Positions 7,878 through 16,875 of a stretch of 64,000 bases of DNA are shown in pieces. The stretch is from NCBI RefSeq assembly GCF_002272245.1, contig NZ_NPDD01000169.1, positions 1-64,000 on the forward strand. Reading direction: 5' to 3'. Every line of letters begins with the position of its first letter. Position 1 is the first letter of the stretch. The DNA is from Bacillus sp. 7884-1 (GTDB taxonomy: Bacteria; Bacillota; Bacilli; Bacillales; Cytobacillaceae). A program made the position numbers and the translations under genes. The notes under the pieces were generated by a model. It saw only the letters and a list, made by a program, of their open reading frames with translations, was not told the DNA's origin and did no database searches.

Positions 7878-8186
7878 CACAATACCATTACACCTGGATT
7901 AGGACGCGGGCTGATCCTAGGAGTATCAAGGGTATTAAATAAGGCACCTTTGATAACGATGCCGTTTTTGTTACAATACGGACTTCGAGATAAAATTACA
8001 CCGCCAACAAAGCTTGGTTCCTTTTTTAAGCACGTTTCATCCAAGGATAAACAGCTAATTGAATATCCTGCAGCAAAGCATCGGCCCATTGATGGGGCAG
8101 GAAAAGAGCAGTTTCTAAGAGATATGATTATATGGCTTGACCAACAGGTGGAGAAAATTCAAAAAAATAAAGTCCAGGCAGGTTAA
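7878..8186 (+). pseudogene. C-terminal fragment of an alpha/beta hydrolase
   Basis: The open frame from about 7878 lacks a start codon with an RBS and reads TPGLGRGLILGVSRVLNK, then LLQYGLRDKITPP and AKHRPIDGAG. These are the lid, the Asp-bearing strand and the catalytic-His region of an alpha/beta hydrolase. The N-terminal nucleophile half is absent both here and upstream of the TnpB element, so transposon insertion plus deletion destroyed the gene. A TTG at 7950 is the first possible start but would give only a fragment. Confidence 0.7.
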
Positions 8187-8244
8187 ACCCGATTCCCACA
8201 TTTATTGGGAGTTGGGTTGTTCAGCGTTAATAATATTCTATAGT

Positions 8245-8289
8245 AAAAAAGAAAGATGAGCAGGATAAATGAATCCTGCTTATCTTTCT
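8245..8289 (-). terminator. Terminator of guaC
   Basis: AGAAAGATAAGCAGGAT and its complement form a long hairpin, followed on the minus strand by a T run. It is 12 bases past the guaC stop codon. Confidence 0.85.
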
Positions 8290-8300
8290 GTAAAAATTAC

Positions 8301-9284
8301 TTAATATACTTTATCACCGTTAAAAATAGAATTCTTCACAATGACATAATCTACAAAACGAATGGCTTCGAGCTTGTTTCCGCCAGCATATGAAATAGAA
8401 GATTGTAAATCCTGCTCCATTTCAACGAGAGTATCGATCAAGGCGCCTTTGTGTTCCACTAACATTTTCTTGCCCTCTACATTTTTCCGTTCCCCTTTTT
8501 GATATTCCGAGGCTGATCCGAAATATTCTTTATAGAGTTTCCCATCTTTTTCAATCGTTTCCCCAGGCGATTCTTCATGTCCAGCAAATAAGGAACCGAT
8601 CATCACCATACATGCCCCAAATCGGATCGATTTCGCAATATCCCCATGGGTCCGAATCCCGCCGTCCGCAATAATCGGCTTACTTGCTGCCTTCGCACAC
8701 CAGCGAAGAGCTGCTAATTGCCAGCCTCCCGTTCCAAATCCCGTCTTAATCTTCGTGATACATACTTTTCCTGGTCCAATCCCAACCTTTGTCGCGTCCG
8801 CACCAGCGCGCTCTAATTCTCGAACAGCCTCTGGAGTACCCACATTTCCAGCTATCACAAAGCTTTGGGGCAAATATTGCTTAATATGTTGAATCATCTT
8901 AATCACGGCATTGGAATGCCCGTGAGCGATATCAATCGTGATAAACTCTGGAGATAAATTTCCCTCTGCCACCTCTTGAATAAAACGATATTCTTCCTCT
9001 TTGACTCCAACACTAATAGAGGCAAATAACCCGCGTGATTTCATATCTTTAATAAAATTTAGCCGCCTCTCTGGTTCAAATCGATGCATGATATAAAAAT
9101 AACCATTTTCCGCTAAGAAGATAGCAATCTTTTCATCAATAATGGTCTGCATATTGGCAGGAACCACTGGAAGCTTAAAGGTTCTGCCGCCAAAAGACAC
9201 GGTCGTATCACACTCAGAGCGACTATTCACTACACTTTTTGCGGGAATCAATTGAATATCTTCATAATCAAATACACTATCCAT
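8301..9284 (-). CDS. guaC: GMP reductase
   Basis: GMP reductase converts GMP to IMP with NADPH, linking guanine salvage to adenine nucleotide supply. The 327-residue TIM-barrel protein lacks the CBS domains of IMP dehydrogenase. It carries the catalytic cysteine loop [11 protein letters not shown], the phosphate-binding [11 protein letters not shown] and the flap region [11 protein letters not shown], as in Firmicute GuaC. The ATG at 9284 has TGAGGAGG about nine bases upstream and begins [12 protein letters not shown], the usual family start; a TTG five codons earlier lies inside the RBS. It is monocistronic. Confidence 0.95.
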   Translation of the reverse strand: MDSVFDYEDIQLIPAKSVVNSRSECDTTVSFGGRTFKLPVVPANMQTIIDEKIAIFLAENGYFYIMHRFEPERRLNFIKDMKSRGLFASISVGVKEEEYRFIQEVAEGNLSPEFITIDIAHGHSNAVIKMIQHIKQYLPQSFVIAGNVGTPEAVRELERAGADATKVGIGPGKVCITKIKTGFGTGGWQLAALRWCAKAASKPIIADGGIRTHGDIAKSIRFGACMVMIGSLFAGHEESPGETIEKDGKLYKEYFGSASEYQKGERKNVEGKKMLVEHKGALIDTLVEMEQDLQSSISYAGGNKLEAIRFVDYVIVKNSIFNGDKVY

Positions 9285-9432
9285 AAGAATCCTCCTCAAA
9301 CAAAATCATCAATGGTTTAGTGTGTTTTGAATGGATTCTTTTTATTCTTTTTTAAAAAATTCCTCCAACCCTCTACATAAAAAAAGGGGATAAAGGTAAT
9401 TGTAAGCATGAACTCATTTTAGGAGGAATCAT

Positions 9433-9987
9433 ATGAAGAGATTTAGAATCATATTAACCTGCTTATGCATTTCTGTAATCGTTGCTGGGTGTAATATGAA
9501 GGAAGAAGGAAGAGAAACAGATGAGCACGGCGAGATTAATAACCGCAATGCGGGTTCTTTAAATGTAGGAAATAGTTTAGGTAATCCCAATTTAAACTTA
9601 ACGAATATGAATAACACTTCCAACAAGGTTAATAAATCCGGTTTACGGGTAGCAGATGAAGCAGAAGAGAATGTTCAGAACTTACATGAAGTTAAACGTG
9701 CGAATATCATTATAAAGAACCGTAATGCCTATGTAGCGGTTGTTATGGACGATGACTTTCATGGCGAGCTTTATCCTTACATTGAAGATCAAATTGCACA
9801 ACAGGTAAGGGAAGCTGACGCATCTATTCAAAATGTATATATTTCAAGCAATCGTGACTTTGTCAGGCAAATGAGCCAACATAGGGAACAAATACAAAAT
9901 GGAAGAAAAGCAGAAGGAATGAACGGCGGATTTAACGAAATGGTGCACAGAGTCTTTAATCATCATGAGAGGGTTAGACAGGACTAA
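9433..9987 (+). CDS. YhcN/YlaJ family sporulation lipoprotein
   Basis: The signal sequence ends in the lipobox VAGC with Cys20 as the lipidated residue, so the mature protein is anchored on the outer face of a membrane. An Asn/Gly-rich linker (about 30-65) follows. The YhcN/YlaJ domain (about 70-165) includes NAYVAVVMDDDFHGELY and IQNVYISSNRDFVRQM. Members are made in the forespore or found in spore membranes and affect germination or outgrowth; the exact role is not established. An excellent RBS, TTAGGAGGAATC, precedes the ATG. Confidence 0.88.
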   Translation: MKRFRIILTCLCISVIVAGCNMKEEGRETDEHGEINNRNAGSLNVGNSLGNPNLNLTNMNNTSNKVNKSGLRVADEAEENVQNLHEVKRANIIIKNRNAYVAVVMDDDFHGELYPYIEDQIAQQVREADASIQNVYISSNRDFVRQMSQHREQIQNGRKAEGMNGGFNEMVHRVFNHHERVRQD

Positions 9988-10040
9988 TCGGGCACTTTGA
10001 ATAATAATTACCTAGAATAGTCCGTTTTCCGGTGCTATCA

Positions 10041-10481
10041 TTAATAAATGACACAAGAACTGACGTACAACTCTGTAAAAATGATGGCCAAGTATGATTC
10101 GATTATCTCATTAAAATAAGGTGTTTTATCGAAATACTCGCAGAGTAATTCTTTCATGAGACGTGGAATTTTTTTATTATTCTCTGAATGAAAAATGATG
10201 TAATGGTTATGAATCTGATTTTTTGATATGGCATTTATAAGAAAATCAGAAATGATTCCTTTGTGCGATAATCGGCTCAAGAATGCGGTTGATAGTAATT
10301 CTTTTGGAATTAGGATATTAATGATCATATCGTTTTCCCCAGCGGCTAAAATAGCATGAGGTACCTTAGTGTATATAAGACATAGTTGTCCTTCTGTTAA
10401 AGTAATGGTTTCGTTATTGATAATTTGGGTACACGATCCCGAGTAAACATAGTTGATTTCAAGCCAGGTATGAATATGCAT
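10041..10481 (-). pseudogene. Sensor-domain remnant of an AraC family regulator
   Basis: The 146-residue frame starts MHIHTWLEINYVYSG and continues with ITLTEGQLCLIYTKVPHAIL, the cupin-type ligand domain of AraC regulators. It stops after about 145 residues, where two helix-turn-helix motifs would normally follow. The same frame runs upstream of the ATG without a stop (residues such as KHTRFAEVP), which fits the missing N-terminus of such proteins. No RBS precedes the ATG. It is read as a truncated, decaying gene. Confidence 0.6.
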
Positions 10482-10609
10482 AGGTACTTCAGCGAAACGA
10501 GTGTGTTTAGCGTGCTTTAGTTGAAAACAGCCACTGATTTTGATCGGTGGCTTTCTTTGTTTAATGAAAACTTCTTACGATTAACTATTTATTCAATAAC
10601 TGCGGAGTT

Positions 10610-10834
10610 CTAGTTACTTAATTCCATTAATAATTCGTGGACAATGTGTTGTTCAAAATCTTTTGGCATATCCAGTAGTATCCCTCTTCTTGACGCAGCT
10701 GCAATTATTAGTCCTAATTCGTAGTACATCTTTTTAGAAACTAATCCTTTTGAAATCATTTTCCTCACTTCATAATAAAATTGAATCAAAAAATCACTTG
10801 GTAATTTTTCATACAAAGACATTTTTAAAAGCAC
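10610..10834 (-). CDS. Conserved small hypothetical protein, 74 residues
   Basis: The sequence LYEKLPSDFLIQFYYEVRK is followed by GLVSKKMYYELGLIIAAASR, so the product is predicted to be helical and soluble. A GTG start has AGGA seven bases upstream; an ATG four codons later is the alternative. I do not recognise a function. It is isolated, with a hairpin (10529-10556) downstream. Confidence 0.6.
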   Translation of the reverse strand: MLLKMSLYEKLPSDFLIQFYYEVRKMISKGLVSKKMYYELGLIIAAASRRGILLDMPKDFEQHIVHELLMELSN

Positions 10835-11037
10835 CCACTATTCCTACTGTTCTAATAGGAATAATATCAATTAAAACTGAAATTGAAAAGAGTTTTTCGC
10901 AAGATTTATAAATTTGTTATTTTATTGCAGATACGTTTGACAATACTGCTTTAATCTTGGTGAACTACCGGGGCAGGTTAGTAAAAGAGGAATTTAATAA
11001 ATGAGGTTGAAATATCTTAGGTAATGGAGGGGCAATT

Positions 11038-11580
11038 ATGATGATAATTAGAGCTGTTAAACAGGAAGAATATAGTTTTATCGAAGATTTTGTTTATGAA
11101 ATTTTCAAGAATACGAGCTATTCAGATGGTGTAGTTGAAAAATCTCTTGTAAGAGAGATTCGAGAAAAACAATATTACATCCCACAATTAGATTTAGTTG
11201 CTGAGGAGAAAGGAGAAATTATAGGACACTTTATACTTTCAAAACTTCCAATAAGTAATAAATATGAAAACGAAATATTAATGTTATCCCCCGTCTCTGT
11301 GGCAATTAAAAAGCAACGACAAGGTGTTGGCAAGTTTATGTTGCTGGAAGGTATTAAATTAGCTTCTGAAAGAGGATATAAGGGAATTATTGTTGAAGGA
11401 GATTTCAAATATTATCGACGCTTTGGATTTAGAACATCAACTGAGTTCGGTATATATGCGTCCAAAAAAAACTTACCGCCATCCAAGGAGAATTTAATGG
11501 CAATGGAGTTGTGTAAATATGGGTTGAAAAACATCTGTGGTGAAGTGGACTATACAATTTATCATTCATTAACACATTGA
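11038..11580 (+). CDS. GNAT family N-acetyltransferase, YhbS-like
   Basis: The 180-residue protein has the GNAT fold: an N-terminal strand-helix, then LMLSPVSVAIKKQRQGVGK, which carries the acetyl-CoA pyrophosphate loop (Q/RxxGxG/K), then GYKGIIVEGDFKYYRRFGF as in YhbS-type enzymes. The acceptor is unknown. GGAGGGGCAATT precedes the ATG. It stands alone. Confidence 0.88.
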   Translation: MMIIRAVKQEEYSFIEDFVYEIFKNTSYSDGVVEKSLVREIREKQYYIPQLDLVAEEKGEIIGHFILSKLPISNKYENEILMLSPVSVAIKKQRQGVGKFMLLEGIKLASERGYKGIIVEGDFKYYRRFGFRTSTEFGIYASKKNLPPSKENLMAMELCKYGLKNICGEVDYTIYHSLTH

Positions 11581-11611
11581 AATTTATATAACACTTCAAA
11601 ACTGAACCCTT

Positions 11612-11790
11612 TTACTTAACTAGTAAGCTTTCCATTTCAGTGAGAATTCGATCATAGGGTGTACTTCCTTTTTTACTGTGAGGTTTAGAAAAGGGCAAAG
11701 GATAAGGAAAATCATAAGTTATTGCTGGGATACATAATGCTTGTAAGGCATCCGTTATTGCTAAAATTTTAAACTTAACATAATAATATG
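11612..11790 (-). pseudogene. C-terminal relic of an unrecognised protein
   Basis: On the minus strand an open frame without a start codon reads FKILAITDALQALCIPAIT, then YDFPYPLPFSKPHSKKG and YDRILTEMESLLVK before the stop. The composition looks like real protein, but no upstream part exists. On the plus strand the same gap holds GAGGAGGAG followed by a seven-codon mini-frame (GTG to TAA, about 11802-11822), perhaps the stub of another lost gene. Confidence 0.35.
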
Positions 11791-11886
11791 AGGAGGAGTT
11801 TTGTGAACATTAGTCGTACATAAATGTATAGTAGATGGTGATTTTTACTTTCGGAAATATTTAAACATATAAAAAGCAGGTGCACA

Positions 11887-12747
11887 ATGAGTATTATTCT
11901 AGCATTATTAGCAGCTTTATTTGCTTCCTTTACAGCAATCTTAGCAAAAGTCGGGATTGAAAATGTAAATTCCAACCTTGCAACAGCGATTCGGACCATT
12001 GTGGTGTTAATCATGGCATTTCTGATTGTGATCGTAACCGGACAACTAGACAATATTCCTCAGATTTCTACCAGCGCATTATGGTTTATTCTATTTTCTG
12101 GATTAGCAACGGGGGTTTCATGGTTGTTTTTCTTTAAAGCACTTGCCATTGGTGATGTTTCCAAAGTGGTACCGATAGATAAATCCAGTGTAGTACTCAC
12201 CATTATTTTCTCCATTCTTGTGTTAGGGGAGCCTGCGGAGCCTTTGGTTTTAGCTGGAGGAGCGATTATCGCGATAGGGACGTTTATATTAATTGGAAAA
12301 AATGAAGAAAAGAAACGGTTTTCAGGATCTCAACGATATATTGTGTATGCTATTTTAGCGGCAGTATTTGCCGCACTAACATCCATTTTAGCAAAAATCG
12401 GAATGGAAGATGTCGATTCCAATCTTGCTACTTTTCTACGAACCATTGTGATTCTTATATTTGCATGGGCCATTGTATTATTTCAGGGAACTCACAAGAA
12501 ATTGAAAAGTATTTCGAAAAAAGGATATCTCTTTTTAGTCCTGTCTGGAGTGGCTACTGGTTTATCATGGTTATGCTATTTTGCAGCACTCGCGATGGGC
12601 AAAGTGTCTATCGTAGCCCCCATTGACAAATTTAGCGTTGTAATAACAATGATATTGAGTTTTACTATTTTAAAAGAAAAAGCGGCCAAACACACAATCA
12701 TTGGTGGTATTGTCATAACGATAGGAACGATTTTACTAATTTTATGA
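11887..12747 (+). CDS. EamA family (drug/metabolite) transporter
   Basis: The 286-residue membrane protein has ten predicted transmembrane segments in two homologous EamA halves. The repeats start almost identically: ASFTAILAKVGIENVNSNLA in the first and AALTSILAKIGMEDVDSNLA in the second. Each half also has a SxLxTGxSWL stretch and a conserved PIDK motif. It probably exports a small metabolite, but the substrate is unknown. No regulator gene is adjacent. Confidence 0.9.
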   Translation: MSIILALLAALFASFTAILAKVGIENVNSNLATAIRTIVVLIMAFLIVIVTGQLDNIPQISTSALWFILFSGLATGVSWLFFFKALAIGDVSKVVPIDKSSVVLTIIFSILVLGEPAEPLVLAGGAIIAIGTFILIGKNEEKKRFSGSQRYIVYAILAAVFAALTSILAKIGMEDVDSNLATFLRTIVILIFAWAIVLFQGTHKKLKSISKKGYLFLVLSGVATGLSWLCYFAALAMGKVSIVAPIDKFSVVITMILSFTILKEKAAKHTIIGGIVITIGTILLIL

Positions 12748-12903
12748 TCTATTAGGCGGTAACTTCTTTTAGGAGATACCGTACTTTTACTTTTTATTAC
12801 ATATAGGAATATGAAAAAATATCGATAATATAATTTTCAAATCGTACTATAATTGAAGTTGGAAGTAAAAGGAATCTAACTGATGTTATGTGAGGAGTAG
12901 ACA

Positions 12904-13254
12904 ATGAACACCTATATACAGCTACTAAACTACATACCTTATTTTGAAGATGAGAACATAGTATTTTGCAGGTGGGAGGGGATGTATCCACAATATGACG
13001 AGAAGCTGAAGGATTTCATCAAGGAAGTATATAAAACAGATTTAATGAAAAGCAATTATTTAGAATACTTGGAAGAAAGGCTATTAGTCAAGGATTACGC
13101 TATTGCTGTTCCTACAGCAGATTTTGAATTATTAAGAGCAATTTTAACCTTTTATGTGCGCTCAGAACGTTTCTGTGACGGTGCATGGGCAAATTCCGCA
13201 AAGGAAGGTATTTTTTTAAGAATTCTCTATCGATTAAAAGAAGTAGATATCTAA
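12904..13254 (+). CDS. DUF6508-like hypothetical protein
   Basis: The 116-residue protein ends with LLRAILTFYVRSERFCDGAW and a GIFLRILYRL stretch, which I recall from the DUF6508 family. The function is unknown. GAGGAG lies six to seven bases before the ATG. Its stop codon is two bases before the GTG of the next gene, so the two are probably translated together. Confidence 0.75.
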   Translation: MNTYIQLLNYIPYFEDENIVFCRWEGMYPQYDEKLKDFIKEVYKTDLMKSNYLEYLEERLLVKDYAIAVPTADFELLRAILTFYVRSERFCDGAWANSAKEGIFLRILYRLKEVDI

Positions 13255-13256
13255 AA

Positions 13257-13808
13257 GTGAACGATATAAAATTGCAAGAAGCACTTAAAAAAGCAAAGCC
13301 AAGACTTGAGAAATATTTAAAAATAATGAGCCTGGTAAAAATGGTAGATGTATCAAAAGATAAAGAATTCCAAAGAGCATTTAATGGCTTTTATCGAGTA
13401 AGGCAGCGGCCGCAGGTTTTCTATGATACATTTTATTCGTTTATGGAAGAACACAAAGGAAGCGCACCATCATTTGAAAAAACTTTAAAGTATATTGAAA
13501 AAGAACTACGAAGAGTTGAACCATCCTTTTCAAGCAAATTAGTCACGACCATCAATCCCAATCTTCCAATTTGGGACTCTGTCGTCCTGAATAACCTACA
13601 ATTAAAGCCGCCAGCTTATTATCGAAAAGATAGAATCGAAGAGACGATTGTGTTATATGAACGGATAGTGGATTGGTATAAAGATTACCTTAAAGATGAA
13701 GAAGGACAGAAAATTATAGAGTTATTTGATGAAGAGTACCCAAACACCGGAATAACAGATGTTAAAAAAATAGACTTTGTCATTTGGCAAATAAGAGACG
13801 ATCGATAG
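13257..13808 (+). CDS. Hypothetical protein, about 183 residues
   Basis: From the GTG at 13257 the product begins MNDIKLQEALKKAK. It contains AFNGFYRVRQRP and TINPNLPIWDSVVLNNL. The latter resembles DNA glycosylase-like or restriction-linked small proteins in which an NPNxPIWD stretch is conserved, but I cannot name the family. The GTG sits two bases after the preceding stop, suggesting coupling. An in-frame upstream ATG would overlap the previous gene by 70 bases and is less likely. Confidence 0.65.
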   Translation: MNDIKLQEALKKAKPRLEKYLKIMSLVKMVDVSKDKEFQRAFNGFYRVRQRPQVFYDTFYSFMEEHKGSAPSFEKTLKYIEKELRRVEPSFSSKLVTTINPNLPIWDSVVLNNLQLKPPAYYRKDRIEETIVLYERIVDWYKDYLKDEEGQKIIELFDEEYPNTGITDVKKIDFVIWQIRDDR

Positions 13809-13891
13809 TTCGTTTACAATAAAAACTATAGGGTTAGTATTAATAGTAGGGTTATACCCGCAGATACATTTAGGAAGGGGGAGAGGATACG

Positions 13892-15007
13892 TTGGATGAA
13901 AAAAATTTAAAATTAGCTATACAACTGCGTCATGAATTGCACAAGCACCCTGAACTTTCAAACGAAGAGGTTTGGACAAAACAACATTTAATTAACTTCC
14001 TAAAAAAGCATACGATGCTAGAAATCGTAGATAGAGGCCAGTGGTTCTATGCGATTTACCGAGCAGGCGGGGATAAAAAGAACATTGCCTATCGTGCAGA
14101 TTTTGATGCCCTTCCCATGCCGGAAGTGATTGACATTCCACATGCCTCCAAGAATCCTGGTGTATCCCACAAATGTGGACATGATGGGCATGCTGCAAGT
14201 CTGGCAGGCTTTGCACTGGAAGTCGACCAAAATGGTGCTGACAAAAACATCTTTTTCCTTTTTCAGCACGCGGAGGAAACGGGAGATGGCGCTATCCAAT
14301 GTGCCACATTTATTAAGGAACATAACATAGAAGAAATTTTCGCCTTTCATAATATGAGTGAAATGGCTTTTCATTCCATCAATGTCATCGACGGTACTGC
14401 TCATTGTGCATCAAAGGGCATGATAATCCAAATGGAAGGTTCTCCGGCTCATGCCAGCCAGCCTGAGAATGGAGTGAATCCTTCATTTGCGATTGCAAAG
14501 ATCATAGGTGCCATTCCAGAGCTGACCTCTCCTGCAAAAAATGAAGGGTTGGTACTTTGTACGGTTGTTCAAGTAAACATAGGGGAAAGAGCATTTTGTT
14601 TAGCAGCTAGTAAAGGTGAACTTCTAATAACCATCCGTGCGCTGTACGAAGCAGAATTGGATAATCTTCAGAAAAACCTAGAAGATCTTGCACGTGAGCA
14701 AGCAGAAAAGTATGGATTAAAGATGAGTATCTCCTTTAACGATGAATTTCCGGAAACGGTAAACCACAAAGAAAGTTCTGACAAAATCCGTAAGGTTTGC
14801 CTAGAAAAGGGATATCAATTGGTGGAAATGAAGGAAGCCTTCCGTGCCTCAGAAGATTTCGGGCACTACACGAAGTTGACAAAAGGTGCTATATTCTACC
14901 TCGGCAACGGTGAAAATTACCCCCATATCCATACCTATGAGTATGACTTCCGCGATGAAATCATCGAAACCGCGGTGGGGATTTTCAAAGGACTTGCTGA
15001 AATATGA
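13892..15007 (+). CDS. M20 family amidohydrolase (IAA-amino acid hydrolase/aminoacylase-like)
   Basis: The family removes acyl groups from N-acyl amino acids or related amides using two metal ions. In this 371-residue protein LHKHPELSNEE is the family N-terminal box. YRADFDALPMPE, HKCGHDGHAASL and FLFQHAEETGDGA carry metal ligands and the catalytic Glu, and a dimerisation domain (about 175-285) interrupts the catalytic domain. It begins with TTG and has a strong GGAAGGGGGAGAGG upstream. The substrate cannot be told. Confidence 0.9.
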   Translation: MDEKNLKLAIQLRHELHKHPELSNEEVWTKQHLINFLKKHTMLEIVDRGQWFYAIYRAGGDKKNIAYRADFDALPMPEVIDIPHASKNPGVSHKCGHDGHAASLAGFALEVDQNGADKNIFFLFQHAEETGDGAIQCATFIKEHNIEEIFAFHNMSEMAFHSINVIDGTAHCASKGMIIQMEGSPAHASQPENGVNPSFAIAKIIGAIPELTSPAKNEGLVLCTVVQVNIGERAFCLAASKGELLITIRALYEAELDNLQKNLEDLAREQAEKYGLKMSISFNDEFPETVNHKESSDKIRKVCLEKGYQLVEMKEAFRASEDFGHYTKLTKGAIFYLGNGENYPHIHTYEYDFRDEIIETAVGIFKGLAEI

Positions 15008-15018
15008 GTAGCCTTGTA

Positions 15019-15055
15019 GCGAACAGAGCCTGGCACTGTTCATGGAAGAGGCGGT
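15019..15055. repeat. GTGCCTGGCAC-family palindrome (degenerate copy)
   Basis: GCGAACAGAGCCTGGCACTG followed by TTCATG is a degraded version of the palindrome at 18026-18051 (CGAACAGTGCCTGGCACAG). Both lie downstream of or between genes. Confidence 0.5.
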
Positions 15056-15139
15056 GCTACATGATTCAATTGAACAGTATCCTGTAAAAGAGTTTTTGTT
15101 TTTACCAATCAGATTTGAAGAAGGTTAAGCACCAGATCT

Positions 15140-15345
15140 GATAAATAGACGGGAAAATTCCGTTTATTTAGTAATTATCATTAAAAATAGCTTAAATAGA
15201 CGGAGGGATTCCGCCTATTGACTCAAAAAATGAGAAAATAGGCAATTTAGCTATGCATAACCGGAAAACCTCCGCTTATTTACCCCGAAACGAGCTCCAT
15301 TATGAAATTAACCGGAAAATATCCGCTTATTACTTTTGCTTAATT
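15140..15345. repeat. Cluster of CGGAAAA/TCCGCTTATT repeats
   Basis: Four imperfect units follow each other about 50 bases apart: AGACGGGAAAATTCCGTTTAT, AGACGGAGGGATTCCGCCTAT, AACCGGAAAACCTCCGCTTAT (starting at 15260) and AACCGGAAAATATCCGCTTAT. Each is a small inverted repeat (CGGA...TCCG). A related cluster lies at 45160-45345. No coding capacity is seen. Confidence 0.7.
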
Positions 15346-15389
15346 AAGGATAAGACTTCTTGTTATAAGGAAGTGAGATATCTTTTTAA

Positions 15390-15450
15390 AAGAACCTCAT
15401 TTTGATGTGACACGGTGAACCGTATCATAAATAAATGAGGTTTTTTCATG
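15390..15450 (+). terminator. Terminator-like hairpin with long loop
   Basis: AACCTCATTT and AAATGAGGTT flank a loop of about 37 bases and are followed by TTTTTT. It could end the transcript of the M20 hydrolase gene. Confidence 0.5.
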
Positions 15451-15504
15451 GAATAATAAATAGTCAAAAATGTGCAAATCAGTATAATAAAAACATAAGT
15501 AAAG

Positions 15505-15557
15505 AGGGCAGTTCGTTAGGAAATCAATTGAAACCTAACAATCTGCCCTTTTTTATG
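15505..15557. terminator. Strong hairpin between repeats and the small minus-strand gene
   Basis: GGGCAGTTCGTTAGG pairs with CCTAACAATCTGCCC around a 13-base loop, followed by TTTTTT on the plus strand. It lies 35 bases past the stop codon of the minus-strand gene at 15591-15749 and may serve it. Confidence 0.65.
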
Positions 15558-15590
15558 TGTGATTCGTTTATGCCTTTTTATCCAAATATC

Positions 15591-15749
15591 TTATGCCGCT
15601 TCCTGCTGAAAACAAGGATCATTGAAGTATACAACTTCAGAAAGAATGTAAGTGCCATTCATGTTATTCAGAGCCTCTCTTGCTTGTTCCTCCGTTTCGA
15701 ATTCAAACATGGAAATAGTTGAATCTACATAACAAGTTATAATCCACAT
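15591..15749 (-). CDS. Small conserved hypothetical protein, 52 residues
   Basis: On the minus strand an ATG with AGAGGAGAAATATTC upstream opens a frame reading MWIITCYVDSTISMFEFETE, then EQAREALNNMNGTYILSEVV and YFNDPCFQQEAA. The alternating hydrophobic pattern and FEFETEEQAREAL suggest a small ferredoxin-like alpha/beta fold. Similar short proteins occur in Bacillus genomes (from memory) with no known function. The RBS and coding texture make it more credible than the plus-strand frame overlapping it. Confidence 0.75.
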   Translation of the reverse strand: MWIITCYVDSTISMFEFETEEQAREALNNMNGTYILSEVVYFNDPCFQQEAA

Positions 15750-15993
15750 GAATATTTCTCCTCTTTTAAGTTATTTCTGCCCTGCAGACTGGACATTTTT
15801 ATGGCTAAAGATATCGAATGCTGTATTATACATAAGGATGATTTAGCTGGAATGAAGTCCCTATTCAGTTTTTGAAGTAGTAATTACTAATTGATATGGA
15901 CCAATGATAATGCAATAATGAAAATAAATAAAATTTAAAAAAATTATAACGAGATATAAAAAAAAATAATATGGTAGAATTTGGGAGGGAAAA

Positions 15994-16875
15994 GTGGATT
16001 ATCGTGATTGGGAAATACTGAAGGTCCTCTATAGTCAGAAGAACCTAACGAAAGCAGCGCGGCTTTTGTTTATTACACAACCTGCTTTAACAAGCCGTTT
16101 AAAGCACATGCAGGATGAATTAGGTGTGAAAATAGTAACCCGTGAAAGCAGAGGGATTCATTTTACCCTAGAGGGAGAATATCTTGTTCAATGTGCAGAT
16201 AATATCCTTGCTCAGTATAACAAAATAAGAGAGCATGTCCAGAATATGAGTATTAGCGCAGGTAATGAAGTTGTAGGGACATTAAAATTGGGTGTTTCTA
16301 ATTTTTTTGCGAATTATGAACTGCCTTATATTTTGAAGTTATTTAAAAGCCAGTATCCTCTTGTGGAATTTAAAGTAATTACAGGCTGGAGTAAAGATGT
16401 AAATAAACTTATACACAAAAAGGATGTTCATATCGGCTTTATTCGAGGCGACTATAGCTACAGAGGACTAGAGAAACATTTGTTATTTCAAGAAACAGTT
16501 TCTGTTACGTCGAGGGAATCGATTGACATTCTTGATTTGCCTAATCTTCCTAGAATTAACTATAGTGGAGATTACTTATTAAAATCATTAATTGATAATT
16601 GGTGGGCTGAAAACTATACACATCCGCCTTTAAACAGTATAGTAGTGGATCAGGTTGATACTTGTAAGGAAATGGTTATAAACGGATTGGGCTATGGCAT
16701 CTTGCCTAGCCGAATGCTCAAGGATACAGAACAATTATATAAAAAAGATTTAACGGACCACAATGGAAATCCTATATTACGCAAAACATGGATGTATTAC
16801 CATAAGGAATCCTTGGAATGGAATGTCGTAAAGGCTTTTGTAAATTTTATTGAGACATTGGAATTTATAGAGTGA
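15994..16875 (+). CDS. LysR family transcriptional regulator
   Basis: The 293-residue protein has the N-terminal winged helix (about 1-60) with NLTKAARLLFITQPALTSRL as the recognition region, a linker helix and a periplasmic-binding-like effector domain (about 90-290). The GTG start at 15994 follows TTGGGAGGG. The target is unclear: no divergent gene is adjacent except the small gene at 15591-15749, whose promoter region it faces. The upstream 240 bases are very AT-rich and are the likely site of autoregulation. Confidence 0.9.
   Translation: MDYRDWEILKVLYSQKNLTKAARLLFITQPALTSRLKHMQDELGVKIVTRESRGIHFTLEGEYLVQCADNILAQYNKIREHVQNMSISAGNEVVGTLKLGVSNFFANYELPYILKLFKSQYPLVEFKVITGWSKDVNKLIHKKDVHIGFIRGDYSYRGLEKHLLFQETVSVTSRESIDILDLPNLPRINYSGDYLLKSLIDNWWAENYTHPPLNSIVVDQVDTCKEMVINGLGYGILPSRMLKDTEQLYKKDLTDHNGNPILRKTWMYYHKESLEWNVVKAFVNFIETLEFIE

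Noticed and set aside
13992-14404. Minus-strand open frames inside the M20 hydrolase gene
   Set aside because: They are shadows of a well conserved gene on the other strand and have no RBS.
15140-15345. CRISPR array
   Set aside because: The repeats are imperfect, palindromic and only four, and spacers do not have a uniform length; no cas gene is present.
15435-15722. A 95-codon plus-strand open frame (starting MRFFHGIINSQ)
   Set aside because: It runs through a strong hairpin and lies opposite the better supported 52-residue minus-strand gene; it has no RBS and an odd composition.
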